Origin: an uncultured Acidimicrobiales bacterium
Lineage (GTDB): Bacteria; Actinomycetota; Acidimicrobiia; Acidimicrobiales; SHLQ01
NCBI GenBank assembly: GCA_938038815.1
Contig: CALHTF010000032.1
Location: forward strand, 1-64,000
Direction of reading: 5' to 3'
Length of the DNA stretch: 64,000 nucleotides
The notes under the pieces were generated by a model, which had not been told where the DNA came from, did not search any database, and saw nothing but the letters and a program-made list of their open reading frames with translations. Below, one piece after another: positions 43,530-52,326 of this stretch. The translations under genes and the position numbers were made by a program. Each line of letters starts with the position of its first letter. Within the stretch, counting starts at the first letter, position 1.

Positions 43530-44066
43530 TTACTTCAGAACAGCGAGGGTTTCTCGAATGCCGTCAAAGCTGCTTTGCGGGCACCGGAACCAGTGCGCAA
43601 AGCGCTGGTCGAGGTGCTCGTCGTCAAGGTTCAACAAGCGAGCCAGCATGTCACGGTCGGCCTCACGAAGAATGATCGGTGCCGATTCGGATTCGCCACG
43701 AAGCTGGCGAATGCACGAGGAAAATCCCCGCAACAAGTCATCGTTGGTGTGGCGAGCCGGGTCGAATTCCATCGTGAGCCAACCGGCGTGCAACAGGTTC
43801 CGTTGTGGGTCATAACGCAGTGGCGCTCGTGGGGTATGGCCGTTGCGGGGCAGTTGGTCGGCTTGGATGCCGTAGATCTCGGCGAGCGCTTCGATGATGG
43901 TTACCGACGGTTCGTACAGGCCCGCTTCGACCTCATAAATCTGGTCCGAGCGCAGGCTCACCAGGTTGGCGACGGCATCGACGCTGTATCCGACACGGGT
44001 GCGCGCTGTGCGAAGTGCCTCTCCCAAAACCACGGGAGCCGAAGCCATAGCTCGTACATCTGCCAT
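43530..44066 (-). CDS. XRE-family helix-turn-helix regulator within the proteasome block
   Basis: 178 residues. An N-terminal XRE HTH (LGEALRTARTRVGYSVDAVA, then LRSDQIYEVEAGLYEPSVTI) precedes a ~105-residue C-terminal domain of unknown type (RYDPQRNLLHAGWLTMEFDP, then LRGESESAPIILREADRDML) with a final Cys-Pro. AAAGG lies 6 nt before the ATG. It is placed between the ureohydrolase and pafA. It might regulate the proteasome genes, but no operator was found. Confidence 0.8.
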   Translation of the reverse strand: MADVRAMASAPVVLGEALRTARTRVGYSVDAVANLVSLRSDQIYEVEAGLYEPSVTIIEALAEIYGIQADQLPRNGHTPRAPLRYDPQRNLLHAGWLTMEFDPARHTNDDLLRGFSSCIRQLRGESESAPIILREADRDMLARLLNLDDEHLDQRFAHWFRCPQSSFDGIRETLAVLK

Positions 44067-44149
44067 AAAAACCTTTCGGCATCGAACGGACCGCCCTTAA
44101 GTCAAGAATGTGCAGCACAAAAGCGGGAATCGGCGGACCCAACGCGGCG

Positions 44150-44959
44150 TCACGACGCCGATTCCACCAGCTTGGCGGCGACTTCTTTCACCAGCTTGGC
44201 CCCGACCATGGCGGTCATGTCGTGCACATCTCGACTCGGATTGAGCTCGACGATGTCGGCGCCGATCAGCGTCGGGGGCAAGGCATCGATGATGTCGAGC
44301 ACCTCACGAAAGGTGAGCCCTCCCGGCTCGTGATGCGACACCCCAGGCGCTACCGAAGGGTCGAGTCCGTCGAGATCGAGCGACAGATAGAGCGGGCCGT
44401 CGAGCGCCGCGGCATCAAACCGGTGAACCTCGCGGGGTGCAATCATCTCGATACCGAACCGCTCGGCTTGCTGGCGACCCTCGGCGGTTGCGGTCCGGAT
44501 CCCCAGTTGGATCAGCGACGACATACAACCCGCCTCCATCGCTCGGGCAAACGGCGACGCGTGGCTGAAGGGGTTGTCGCCAAAGTTGTCGTACGTGTCG
44601 GGATGAGCGTCGATGTGAACAACCGTCAGATTCGCGTACTTCTCTGCCACAGCGATCAGAATTGGATACGTAATCGAATGGTCGCCGCCGAGCACCACCA
44701 GTGGGTTACCGGTCGCCAACTGGCGGCGGGTCGCGTCGGTGATCAGATCGGCGTCGGACCGCGAGCCGGCGACATTGGCGACGTCGAGGTTTCCCAGATC
44801 ATCGAGCATCGGAACGATCTCGATGCCCGCTTCGGTCGAGTCGTTCCGGGACCCCGAATGCAAGGCGCCCCGGATAGCATCGGGGCCCTCGGCGCACCCA
44901 AACAGATGCGAAGAATTCGCATCGAGTGGAACGCCGAGGACCCCGACCTTTACAACCAT
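44150..44959 (-). CDS. Arginase/agmatinase-family ureohydrolase (plant-arginase-like)
   Basis: 269 residues with the binuclear manganese signatures: GGDHSITYP, HIDAHPDTYDNFGDN and SLDLDGLDPSVAPGVSHHEP. The SHHEPGG stretch and DIVELNPSRDVHDMTAMVGA resemble plant arginases, which are closer to agmatinases than to animal arginase. It hydrolyses a guanidino compound to urea and an amine; the substrate is not settled. The ATG at 44959 is preferred over a TTG at 44965. It directly follows prcA, so it is likely co-transcribed with the proteasome core. Confidence 0.87.
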   Translation of the reverse strand: MVVKVGVLGVPLDANSSHLFGCAEGPDAIRGALHSGSRNDSTEAGIEIVPMLDDLGNLDVANVAGSRSDADLITDATRRQLATGNPLVVLGGDHSITYPILIAVAEKYANLTVVHIDAHPDTYDNFGDNPFSHASPFARAMEAGCMSSLIQLGIRTATAEGRQQAERFGIEMIAPREVHRFDAAALDGPLYLSLDLDGLDPSVAPGVSHHEPGGLTFREVLDIIDALPPTLIGADIVELNPSRDVHDMTAMVGAKLVKEVAAKLVESAS

Positions 44960-44971
44960 CGACAAGTGCGT

Positions 44972-45646
44972 TTACAACAACGCGGTGAGGTCGTCGCCCT
45001 CGATCCGTTTGAACGTGCGCCGCTCTTCGCCTCGTTCGAGAACCGCGACCTCAAGGTCGTCGGCCACCAAGGTTCGATCGTCGCCCGCCAATGCGGCGAC
45101 CAACAGTTTGAGCGTGTCGCTGAGCGACTTGTTCGGCGCCCAGTCGGCCATGCGTTCGCGCAGGGCATCGGCGTCGCCACCCAACACCACATAGGTGGTG
45201 TGGTCGGTCACCGAGCCGTCGTAGAGAATGTGAAACAGCTGGTCGCGTTCGGGCTCGGTGAGTCCGATCTCGGCCACCAGGATTTCGACCTCCATCGGCT
45301 TCATCTCGTGGGTAAACACCTGGCCCAACATGTTGGCGTACTGGTTCGCCAAGCTTCGAGCGTCGACGTCGGCGCGGCTGTAGTTGAACCCTTTGAGGTC
45401 AGCGTGGCGAACGCCCGCAATCCGCAGCTGGTCGAATTCGTTATACTTACCAACACCGGCAAAGCCGATCCGGTCGTAGATCTCGCTGACCTTGCGAAGC
45501 GTGTTCGAGGTGTTCTCGGCACAAATCACGATGCCGCCGTCATAGGTGCTGCCGATCAGGCTGCGTCCTCGGGCGATTCCTTTCCGGGCGTAGTCGGCCC
45601 GGTCCTTCATGACCTGTTCGGGTGCTACATAGAACGGCTGGCTCAT
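44972..45646 (-). CDS. prcA: 20S proteasome alpha subunit PrcA
   Basis: 224 residues. The N-terminal alpha signature is present (FYVAPEQVMKDRADYARKGI), followed by SLIGSTYDGGIVICAENTS and KYNEFDQLRIAGVRHADLKG. Alpha rings cap the beta rings and gate substrate entry; there is no catalytic Thr. The start overlaps the prcB stop by 4 nt, so both subunits are made in step. It gates the degradation of pupylated proteins delivered by the ARC ATPase. Confidence 0.96.
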   Translation of the reverse strand: MSQPFYVAPEQVMKDRADYARKGIARGRSLIGSTYDGGIVICAENTSNTLRKVSEIYDRIGFAGVGKYNEFDQLRIAGVRHADLKGFNYSRADVDARSLANQYANMLGQVFTHEMKPMEVEILVAEIGLTEPERDQLFHILYDGSVTDHTTYVVLGGDADALRERMADWAPNKSLSDTLKLLVAALAGDDRTLVADDLEVAVLERGEERRTFKRIEGDDLTALL

Positions 45647-46488
45647 TGCGGGCCTCCCTCGGCGCTAAGTGAGTTGCCGCCGTCGCGACCCCCCACGGTG
45701 GTGTAGCGGTCGATCAGGGTGCGGACTCGAGTTTCGAGTTCGTCGTTCTCGAGGCGATCGAAACCGTCGGCGCTAATCGTCGCCACAACCGGGTAGAGGC
45801 CACGGATGAGGTCGGGCAACCCAGTGGCCGAGTCGGCATCGGCGGCTTGGAACAGCGATTCGATGACCAGGTCGACCGCTTGGTCGCGGGTCATGTTGTC
45901 GCGGAAGTGGATCTTGGCCACCGTGCCAGCGTGCAGGCTTCCCGAGCCGGTTGCGGTGTAGTCGAGTTCTTCGTACCGGCCACCGGTTACGTCGTACTGG
46001 AACAGCCGCCCTTGCTCGGCGGCGAGGTCGTACCCAGCAAAGATCGGCACGACGGCCAAACCTTGCATGGCCATCGGCAGGTTGTTGCGCAACATCTGCG
46101 AGAGCTGGTTGGCCTTGCCCTCGAGCGACAGCGACGTGCCTTCGACCTTTTCGTAGTGTTCGAGCTGAAGCTGGAACAACTTCACCATCTCGACCGCCGG
46201 GCCGGCGGCACCGGCGATGGCGACCGCGCTGTGGCGGTCGGCGGGAAAGACCTTTTCGATCGACCGGTGACTGATCAGGTTTCCGGAGGTCGCCCGGCGA
46301 TCGCCGGCAATCACCACGCCGTCGGCGTAGCGAACAGCGACACAGGTAGTGCCGTGTACCACGTCGAACGTTTCGCTCACATCGCCCTGCGGGACGGGCG
46401 GTTCAAGGCCCGACTGGCGAAGCAACTCCGCAAAGCTCGACCCGGGGTCGGCGCCTGGAGATGTGGGGTTCCAAGGGGTCTGAGTCAC
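45643..46488 (-). CDS. prcB: 20S proteasome beta subunit PrcB (catalytic)
   Basis: 281 residues with a 46-residue propeptide; cleavage before Thr47 (DVVHG-TTCVAVRY) exposes the catalytic N-terminal threonine. The following strands (GVVIAGDRRATSGNLISHRS) carry the usual Asp and Lys-equivalent positions, and LDYTATGSGSLHAGTVAKIH includes the conserved Ser. It degrades Pup-tagged proteins inside the 20S core. The start overlaps the pup stop by 4 nt. Confidence 0.97.
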   Translation of the reverse strand: MTQTPWNPTSPGADPGSSFAELLRQSGLEPPVPQGDVSETFDVVHGTTCVAVRYADGVVIAGDRRATSGNLISHRSIEKVFPADRHSAVAIAGAAGPAVEMVKLFQLQLEHYEKVEGTSLSLEGKANQLSQMLRNNLPMAMQGLAVVPIFAGYDLAAEQGRLFQYDVTGGRYEELDYTATGSGSLHAGTVAKIHFRDNMTRDQAVDLVIESLFQAADADSATGLPDLIRGLYPVVATISADGFDRLENDELETRVRTLIDRYTTVGGRDGGNSLSAEGGPQ

Positions 46489-46676
46489 TGGCCACCTTTC
46501 TGGATGTAACTCTTTACGAAGTCTTCCGCGTTGGTCTCGAGCACCTCATCGATCTCGTCGAGCAGGTCGTCGAGTTCGCTCTTGAGCTTCTCGCCCGATT
46601 CCGAGGCCGCAGGGGTCTCGGCAATCTCAGCCTGCTCTTTGGGTGCTGGGCGCTTCTTTTGTTCACGTTCTGCCAT
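46485..46676 (-). CDS. pup: Prokaryotic ubiquitin-like protein Pup
   Basis: 63 residues, mostly disordered, with the conserved C-terminal half (LDDLLDEIDEVLETNAEDFV) that forms a helix on the ARC coiled coil. It ends GGQ, so it is the Gln form that Dop must deamidate to GGE before PafA can attach it. AAGGAG lies 7 nt before the ATG. It overlaps prcB by 4 nt, tying tag and protease together. Confidence 0.98.
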   Translation of the reverse strand: MAEREQKKRPAPKEQAEIAETPAASESGEKLKSELDDLLDEIDEVLETNAEDFVKSYIQKGGQ

Positions 46677-46801
46677 GGTGATCTCCTTGGTCAGCGGTGT
46701 TCAGGATTGTGGCGGTTCGGGGGATGTCGTTCGTGGGCGGGCGTACGCACGCCGCCTTCTAAGGATGGACGATAGCGGGCCGCAAGGCGAGGTCACCGCA
46801 A

Positions 46802-48301
46802 TTACTTGCCCAGTTGTTCAAGAAGTTCGGCCGCTGAATCGCACGCCTCAAGCAGCGAGCCGACTTGCTCGCGGGTTCCGCGGACCGGCTCCATCATCGG
46901 TACGCGCCGAAGCGGCTCTTGGCCAATATCGAACACCATCGAGTCCCAGTTCGCGGCAACGATCTGCTCAGGCCACCGCTTCAAGCACTCGCCCCGGAAA
47001 TACGCCCGGGTGTTTTCTGGCGGGTTGGTCATGGCGAACTCGGCGTCGGCTTCGTCGACCAGTTTCTCGACCCCGAGCCGTTCGAACAGACATTTTTCGG
47101 GCCGCAGGTCGTGGTACTGGATGTCGAGCGCGGCAAGCTTTGCGTCGTCCCAGTCGACCCCGTGCCGGTCGCGGAACGACTCCATAAGGCGAAGCTTGGC
47201 GACCCAGTCGAGTTGGTCGGCCAACTGCATTGGGTCGTCTTCGAGGGCGCCGAGCACGCTCTCCCACCGCTCCATAACCTCGTGAGCGACGTCGCCGCCC
47301 ACAAATTCGGTTCCGCGGTCGTCGACGTACTTCTTGGCCTGGTTCAACAGTTCCCACTGCACCTCGAGCGCCGTGATGGTCGAGTGATCTTCGAGGCGGA
47401 TCGGCTCGGCGAGGGTGAGGTCGTAGGAGACGTCGTGCATTGCCTTGACCGGCATGGCGAAGCGGAACTCGCGAGGCAGGTAGTCGTCTTCGATCATGCC
47501 CAACACCAACGCCGTGGTGCCGACCTTGAGAAAGGTCGAGACCTGAGACATGTTGGCGTCGCCCACGATCACGTGCAGGCGTCGATACTTCTGGGCATCG
47601 GCGTGGGGTTCGTCGCGGGTGTTGATGATCGGACGCTTCAACGTGGTTTCGAGCCCGACCTCCTCTTCGAAGAAGTCCGCCCGCTGGGTGATCTGGAACG
47701 GCACCTCGCCATCGTCGATGGTTGGGTCTTCGCTGCCAACCTTGCCCGCACCGGTGAAGATCTGGCGCGTGATGAAGTGGGCGGTTGCGTGGGTGACGAT
47801 CGACGAGAACGGCGTGGCCCGGTCGACCAGGTAATTCTCGTGGCAGCCATAGGAGTTGCCTTTGCCGTCGGAGTTGTTCTTGTACACCACCAACGATTGG
47901 CCATCGGGCAGCAGTTGGTCGGCCGCTTCCATCGACTTGATCGCAATGAGTTCGGCGGCCCGGTCCCACTGAACGACCTGGCGGGCGTCGAGGCATTCTG
48001 GCGTGCTGATCTCGGGGTGGGCGTGGTCGACGTAGTAGCGAGCGCCGTTGGTGAGTACCGCGTTGACCAGATGGGTCTCGACCTCGGGAGGCATGGCACC
48101 AATTGGCGCAAACCCTCGCTGGTCCATCCCCGGCGATTCATCCTCAAAGTCCCAACCAACCCGTTCGGCCGGGCCGGTTCGTTCGGCATTGAGGTAGGCG
48201 TTGATCAACAACGAAGACGCGGCGATGGGGTTGGAGTCATCGGTACCGCGAATCAAGATGCCGTACTCGGTTTCGACACCGATCGTCTTAGGGATGGCCA
48301 T
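46802..48301 (-). CDS. dop: Pup deamidase/depupylase Dop
   Basis: 499 residues, paralog of PafA. It turns the Gln end of Pup into Glu and removes Pup from targets. The core shows IGVETEYGIL (metal Glu), YYVDHAHPEISTPECLDARQ with the catalytic Asp, [20 protein letters not shown] and [21 protein letters not shown] ~35-residue insert after residue 40 (ERVGWDFEDESPGMDQRGF) corresponds to the Dop-loop that separates it from PafA. The ATG lies 6 nt after a TAGGTT -10 box. Confidence 0.97.
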   Translation of the reverse strand: MAIPKTIGVETEYGILIRGTDDSNPIAASSLLINAYLNAERTGPAERVGWDFEDESPGMDQRGFAPIGAMPPEVETHLVNAVLTNGARYYVDHAHPEISTPECLDARQVVQWDRAAELIAIKSMEAADQLLPDGQSLVVYKNNSDGKGNSYGCHENYLVDRATPFSSIVTHATAHFITRQIFTGAGKVGSEDPTIDDGEVPFQITQRADFFEEEVGLETTLKRPIINTRDEPHADAQKYRRLHVIVGDANMSQVSTFLKVGTTALVLGMIEDDYLPREFRFAMPVKAMHDVSYDLTLAEPIRLEDHSTITALEVQWELLNQAKKYVDDRGTEFVGGDVAHEVMERWESVLGALEDDPMQLADQLDWVAKLRLMESFRDRHGVDWDDAKLAALDIQYHDLRPEKCLFERLGVEKLVDEADAEFAMTNPPENTRAYFRGECLKRWPEQIVAANWDSMVFDIGQEPLRRVPMMEPVRGTREQVGSLLEACDSAAELLEQLGK

Positions 48302-48307
48302 GGCGCG

Positions 48308-48313
48308 AACCTA
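48308..48313 (-). promoter_or_regulatory. -10 box (TAGGTT) of dop
   Basis: TAGGTT ends 6 nt before the dop ATG at 48301; leaderless arrangement. Confidence 0.45.
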
Positions 48314-48382
48314 GTACCTAACGGCGCGCAAACGGCGCTCTAACATGGCTCGTCTGCCAACCTGGGCAAACGCCGACATGGC

Positions 48383-50143
48383 CTACAGGTATTGGCCCGT
48401 CCCGACCCGTTCGATAGCCCGGCCACCCATGGGGTCTTCGTTCTTGGTGATGAGGGTCCGCACGTACACGATGCGCTCGCCCTTCTTGCCCGAAATCTTC
48501 GCCCAGTCGTCGGGGTTGGTCGTGTTCGGCAGGTCCTCGTGCTCTTTGTATTCCTGGTGGATCGCCGCGATGAGATCGTCGGTACGAACCCCTCGGGTTC
48601 CGTCGGCCAGGATGCGCTTGATGGCCAACTTCTTGGCCCGGCGCACGATGTTTTCGATCATGGCGCCCGACGAGAAGTCCTTGAAGTGCATGATCTCTTT
48701 GTCGCCGTTTTGGTACGTGACTTCGAGGAACTGGTTGGTTTCGTCGGCCCGGTACATTTCGGCCACGGTTTCTTCGATCATGGCCTGCACGGCTTTGGCC
48801 CGGTCGCCGCCACCGACGGTATCGATGATGTTCTGGTCGATCGGCAGGTCGTCGGTGAGGTAACGGTCGAAGATGGCGAACGCGGCGGTCTCGTCGGGGC
48901 GTTCGATCTTGATCTTTACGTCGAGGCGGCCGGGGCGAAGGATCGCCGGGTCGATGAGGTCTTCGCGGTTGGAGGCACCGATAACGATCACGTTCTTCAA
49001 CGTTTCGACACCATCGATCTCGGCCAGCAACTGGGGCACGATCGTGCTCTCGATGTCGGAGCTAATACCCGTGCCGCGGGTACGGAATAGCGATTCCATC
49101 TCGTCGAAGAACACGATGACGGGCCAGCCGGCTTCGGACTTTTCGCGGGCCCGCTGGAACACCAGGCGAATCTGACGCTCGGTTTCGCCCACGTACTTGT
49201 TGAGCAGCTCGGGGCCTTTGATGTTGATGAAGTAGCTGCGGGCTTCGCGGTCGCCCGAAACTTCGGCGACCTTTTTGGCGAGCGAGTTGGCGACCGCCTT
49301 GGCAATGAGGGTCTTGCCGCAGCCGGGAGGGCCGTACAACAAGATGCCTTTGGGCGCCGGAAGGTCGAACTCTTCGTAGAGATCTTTGTGAAGGAACGGC
49401 AGTTCGACGGCGTCGGTGATCTGTTCGATTTGAGAGTCGAGACCACCCACATCGGCGTAGGTGATGTCGGGTACTTCTTCGAGGACGAGCTCTTCGACCT
49501 CGGGCCGGGGCAACTTCTCGAGCACCAGACCCGACCGAGGATCGATGAGCACGGTGTCGCCCGAGCGAATCGAGCCCTTCTCGACCGACCCAGCAATATC
49601 GACAACCCGTTCTTCGTCGGCTCGGCCAACGATCAACGCCCGTTCGCCATCGGCGAGAACGTCTTTCACCGAGGCAACCTCGCCGGAGGTTTCGGGGCCG
49701 CGGGCCAATACGACGTTGAGAGACTCGTTCAGCACGACCTCTTGGCCGACCGCCATCTCTTCGACCAGTTCCGGGTGAATCGATACCCGCATCTTGCGGC
49801 CGCCCGAGAACACATCGACGCTGTCGTCGGCGTTAAAGCCCATCAGCGTGCCGTACGCCGATGGCGGCTGGCTCAGTTTGTCGACTTCGTCGCGCAATCC
49901 GGTGATGTGTTCGCGAGCCTCACGCAGCGTGTAAGTGAGCTTTTCGTTCTGCGAAACCGCTTGGGACAGTTGGCCCTTGGTTTCGAGTAACCGTTCTTCG
50001 AGGGTGCGCACCCGTTTGGGCGCGTCCTGGACCCGTCGGCGCAACGTGCCAACCTCGTCTTCGAGGCGGGCGGAGTAGTCGCGCAGATCCGAAAGCTCTG
50101 CACGCAGCGCTTCGGTGCTTCGGTCGTCTGAGTTCGAAGAAAT
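48383..50143 (-). CDS. arc: Proteasome-associated AAA ATPase ARC/Mpa
   Basis: 586 residues from a proposed ATT start (or 609 from an ATG at 50212). The ring ATPase binds Pup with its coiled coil, unfolds the target and feeds PrcAB. An N-terminal coiled coil (residues ~10-70) is followed by two OB-like domains, Walker A GPPGCGKT, Walker B VIVFFDEM, sensor [11 protein letters not shown] and arginine-finger region. It ends GQYL, the HbYX-type plug into the alpha ring. AGGAGGT sits 8 nt before an in-frame ATT, whereas the ATG has no ribosome site and lies upstream of a TAAGGT -10 box. I therefore favour the ATT start. Confidence 0.94.
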   Translation of the reverse strand: MSSNSDDRSTEALRAELSDLRDYSARLEDEVGTLRRRVQDAPKRVRTLEERLLETKGQLSQAVSQNEKLTYTLREAREHITGLRDEVDKLSQPPSAYGTLMGFNADDSVDVFSGGRKMRVSIHPELVEEMAVGQEVVLNESLNVVLARGPETSGEVASVKDVLADGERALIVGRADEERVVDIAGSVEKGSIRSGDTVLIDPRSGLVLEKLPRPEVEELVLEEVPDITYADVGGLDSQIEQITDAVELPFLHKDLYEEFDLPAPKGILLYGPPGCGKTLIAKAVANSLAKKVAEVSGDREARSYFINIKGPELLNKYVGETERQIRLVFQRAREKSEAGWPVIVFFDEMESLFRTRGTGISSDIESTIVPQLLAEIDGVETLKNVIVIGASNREDLIDPAILRPGRLDVKIKIERPDETAAFAIFDRYLTDDLPIDQNIIDTVGGGDRAKAVQAMIEETVAEMYRADETNQFLEVTYQNGDKEIMHFKDFSSGAMIENIVRRAKKLAIKRILADGTRGVRTDDLIAAIHQEYKEHEDLPNTTNPDDWAKISGKKGERIVYVRTLITKNEDPMGGRAIERVGTGQYL

Positions 50144-50175
50144 CGGAATTACCTCCTGGCAACGGTCACGTATCG

Positions 50176-50181
50176 ACCTTA
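50176..50181 (-). promoter_or_regulatory. -10 box (TAAGGT) of arc
   Basis: TAAGGT is upstream of AGGAGGT (50151-50157) and downstream of the alternative ATG at 50212. If used, transcription starts near 50169, so only the downstream start is in the mRNA. The rest of the 50,144-50,431 gap shows nothing else certain; a TAGACT near 50312 on the plus strand might serve the ferredoxin gene. Confidence 0.4.
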
Positions 50182-50431
50182 CCCCGACATCTATCGGCCA
50201 AACCGTGCGCATCGGGAGATGATCTCTTCGACCATTCTAGTTCACCTCGACCCCGCAAATCCGCCACAAATCGTGCACTGGCGCCGAGCGCCACCGAGAT
50301 TTCGGGTGATGCAGCTAGACTGATCACGGTTGTCCGCAGTACAACTTCAACAACACCGGGCCGTCTCGGCGGCCCACCCGTAGCCCGCACCAGGTTTGTG
50401 CGACGCTCGCAACCAGCAAAAAGGAACACAT

Positions 50432-50665
50432 ATGAAGGTCTGGATCGATCAGGATCTCTGCACGGGCGATGGCCTCTGCGAAGAAATCGCACCCGATGTT
50501 TTTACCCTTCTCGACGACGGACTCGCCTATGTCAAAGAAGGCGACAAGATCTTCTCTGACCCGGGCGGCCCAGATGGGCTGGGCAATGTCCCCCAGGGTC
50601 AAGAGGAAGCCACCATCGAATCGGCCGAGGAATGCCCCGGCGAGTGCATCTTTATCGAGGTCTAA
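50432..50665 (+). CDS. 3Fe-4S-type ferredoxin (P450-partner class)
   Basis: 77 residues. Cys motif C-x-x-D-x-x-C (DQDLCTGDGLCEEIAP) with Asp in place of the middle Cys, plus C-P near the end (AEECPGECIFIEV), marks the actinobacterial one-cluster ferredoxins that pass electrons to cytochrome P450s. No P450 gene lies in the window. AAAAAGGAAC precedes the ATG. A strong terminator follows. It is divergent from arc. Confidence 0.88.
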   Translation: MKVWIDQDLCTGDGLCEEIAPDVFTLLDDGLAYVKEGDKIFSDPGGPDGLGNVPQGQEEATIESAEECPGECIFIEV

Positions 50666-50700
50666 TCCTCGCTGAAGCACGGCTTCGAAAGGTTTGAGAA

Positions 50701-50726
50701 ACGGGAGGCTCGGGCCTCCCGTTTTT
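50701..50726. terminator. Rho-independent terminator after the ferredoxin
   Basis: ACGGGAGGC-TCGG-GCCTCCCGT forms a perfect 9-bp stem followed by TTTT. It sits between the ferredoxin and the convergent protease gene and could work both ways. Confidence 0.88.
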
Positions 50727-50740
50727 CGCGCCGGGGCGGC

Positions 50741-51559
50741 TCAGCCTTCAGCACATCGCGTTGGGTCGCCGTCGACCACCGGGTTGGCGAGATGCTCGGC
50801 CAGCACCGTTGCCCGAAGGGCATACGCGCCCTCGCCCCGCCGAGACGAGGCAAACGCCATCCCGACCACCGTGCCATCGGCCCCCACCAGCGCACCGCCG
50901 GAGTCGCCCGGTTCGATCTCTGAGGCAATGAGGTACGACGCCCGGCGGTTCTCGCCTTCCTCGCGATAGATGTTCTCGCCAGTGGCCACAATGCGCCGGT
51001 TGATCCGGTACGGGTCGGGGTCGAGTACGCCGGCGGCTCCCGCACCCCCGAAGCCAAGGATCAGGCCTTCCTCATCGAGTTCGGCATCGGCCCCTAGGTC
51101 GAGTGGTTTGATGTCGCCGGTAGGCGCCTCGATCATGGCGATATCGGCCGAGGGGTCAAAGCTCACCACGGTGCCGGTGACCACGGCGACCTCCTCGATG
51201 TCGGCAACTTCGTCGTTTCCAGGGAGTTGCATCGCCAACTCTTCGACGCCGGCCACGACGTGGGCGTTGGTCATGATCAGGTCCTGCCCCACCACGAACC
51301 CGCTGCCGATCTGGGATCGACGACAACCCTCCCCCGAGAACCGAACCGCGCTGGCACCTACTCGGGCCAAGAGTTCGTCGTCGATCACGGTCGGCGCCGG
51401 ACCCGGGGTGAGATCGGTGCGGTCATCGTCGTATACCGGCAGCGTCGGCGGGGTGGTCGACGCAGCGACGGTGGTCTCCGGCACCGTGCTCGACGAACCG
51501 GCACAGGCGGTTGCGATGGTCGCCAGCAACAGCACGCCAACGGCGCACCGCCGGATCAC
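50741..51559 (-). CDS. Trypsin-like serine protease lipoprotein
   Basis: 272 residues. A lipobox ends the signal (LLLATIATACAG), followed by a ~30-residue Thr/Pro linker. The chymotrypsin-fold triad is His in IMTNAHVVAGV, Asp in SADIAMIEAP and Ser in EPGDSGGALVGA. There is no PDZ domain. It would act outside the cytoplasm, tethered to the membrane. The GTG at 51559 overlaps the trmI stop (GTGA), so it is co-translated with trmI, an odd pairing of a tRNA enzyme with an exported protease. Confidence 0.87.
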   Translation of the reverse strand: MIRRCAVGVLLLATIATACAGSSSTVPETTVAASTTPPTLPVYDDDRTDLTPGPAPTVIDDELLARVGASAVRFSGEGCRRSQIGSGFVVGQDLIMTNAHVVAGVEELAMQLPGNDEVADIEEVAVVTGTVVSFDPSADIAMIEAPTGDIKPLDLGADAELDEEGLILGFGGAGAAGVLDPDPYRINRRIVATGENIYREEGENRRASYLIASEIEPGDSGGALVGADGTVVGMAFASSRRGEGAYALRATVLAEHLANPVVDGDPTRCAEG

Positions 51560-52323
51560 GAGACAGCGAGGCGTGCGTGGGTCAAGAAGGCAGTGTGGGC
51601 GACCATGCGGTGGTCGGGGCGTACCGCCTGGCCTTCGACGTACCACGACCGCTGCATGATCTCGACCGTTTCGGCCAAAATGAACCCGTTGCGTTCGAGG
51701 GTCTCGCGCAGCTTCATCACCTGGGTCACGCTCGGGGTATAGGCCAACAAGATACCGCCGGGCCGAAGCGAAGTGGCCGCATGCGGAACCACATTCCAGG
51801 GCTCGGGGAGGTCGAGCACAAAGCGGTCGAACCCATCGCCGTCGACCCCCCCGTACGCGTCGCGCAGATGAACGTCGTAACGGTCGAGTGCCGACTTCCC
51901 GAGCATCTTGGCCACGTTTTCTTGGGCCTTGCTGGCGAAGTCTTCGCGCAACTCGTAGCCGGTGATATCGGCGCCGGCGCGCAGCATCGTCATCGACAAC
52001 GCGCCCGAACCCAGACCGGATTCAAACACCTTTGCCCCCGGGAAAATGTCGGCCAGCAACAGAATCGGCCCGAGGTCCTTCGGGTAGATCACCTGGGCGC
52101 CGCGGGGCATCTTCAGCACAAAGTCGCTCAGCGTCGGGCGAACCGCCAAGAAGTTTGAGCCCCGAGTACTCGAAATCTGGCAGCCGTCGGCGGCACCGAT
52201 CAGGTCGTCGTGGGGCACAAACCCGGCGTGGGAATGAAACTCGCCACCCGCTTTGAGCTCCACCAAGTAGCGGCGCTTCTTGCGGTCGATCAGCAGTACG
52301 GTGTCGCCCTCGGAAAACTGCAC
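51556..52323 (-). CDS. trmI: tRNA (adenine-58-N1)-methyltransferase TrmI
   Basis: 255 residues. The N-terminal beta part (FSEGDTVLLIDRKKRRYLVE) precedes the SAM-binding fold: motif I VFESGLGSGALSMTM, the acidic VTGYELRED equivalent (DITGYELREDFASKA), and FDRFVLDLPEPWNVVPHA as in TrmI. It methylates A58 of the T loop, which stabilises tRNA. In Mycobacterium the homologue also lies near mpa. The next gene overlaps its stop. Confidence 0.95.
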   Translation of the reverse strand: MQFSEGDTVLLIDRKKRRYLVELKAGGEFHSHAGFVPHDDLIGAADGCQISSTRGSNFLAVRPTLSDFVLKMPRGAQVIYPKDLGPILLLADIFPGAKVFESGLGSGALSMTMLRAGADITGYELREDFASKAQENVAKMLGKSALDRYDVHLRDAYGGVDGDGFDRFVLDLPEPWNVVPHAATSLRPGGILLAYTPSVTQVMKLRETLERNGFILAETVEIMQRSWYVEGQAVRPDHRMVAHTAFLTHARLAVS

Positions 52324-52326
52324 TGG

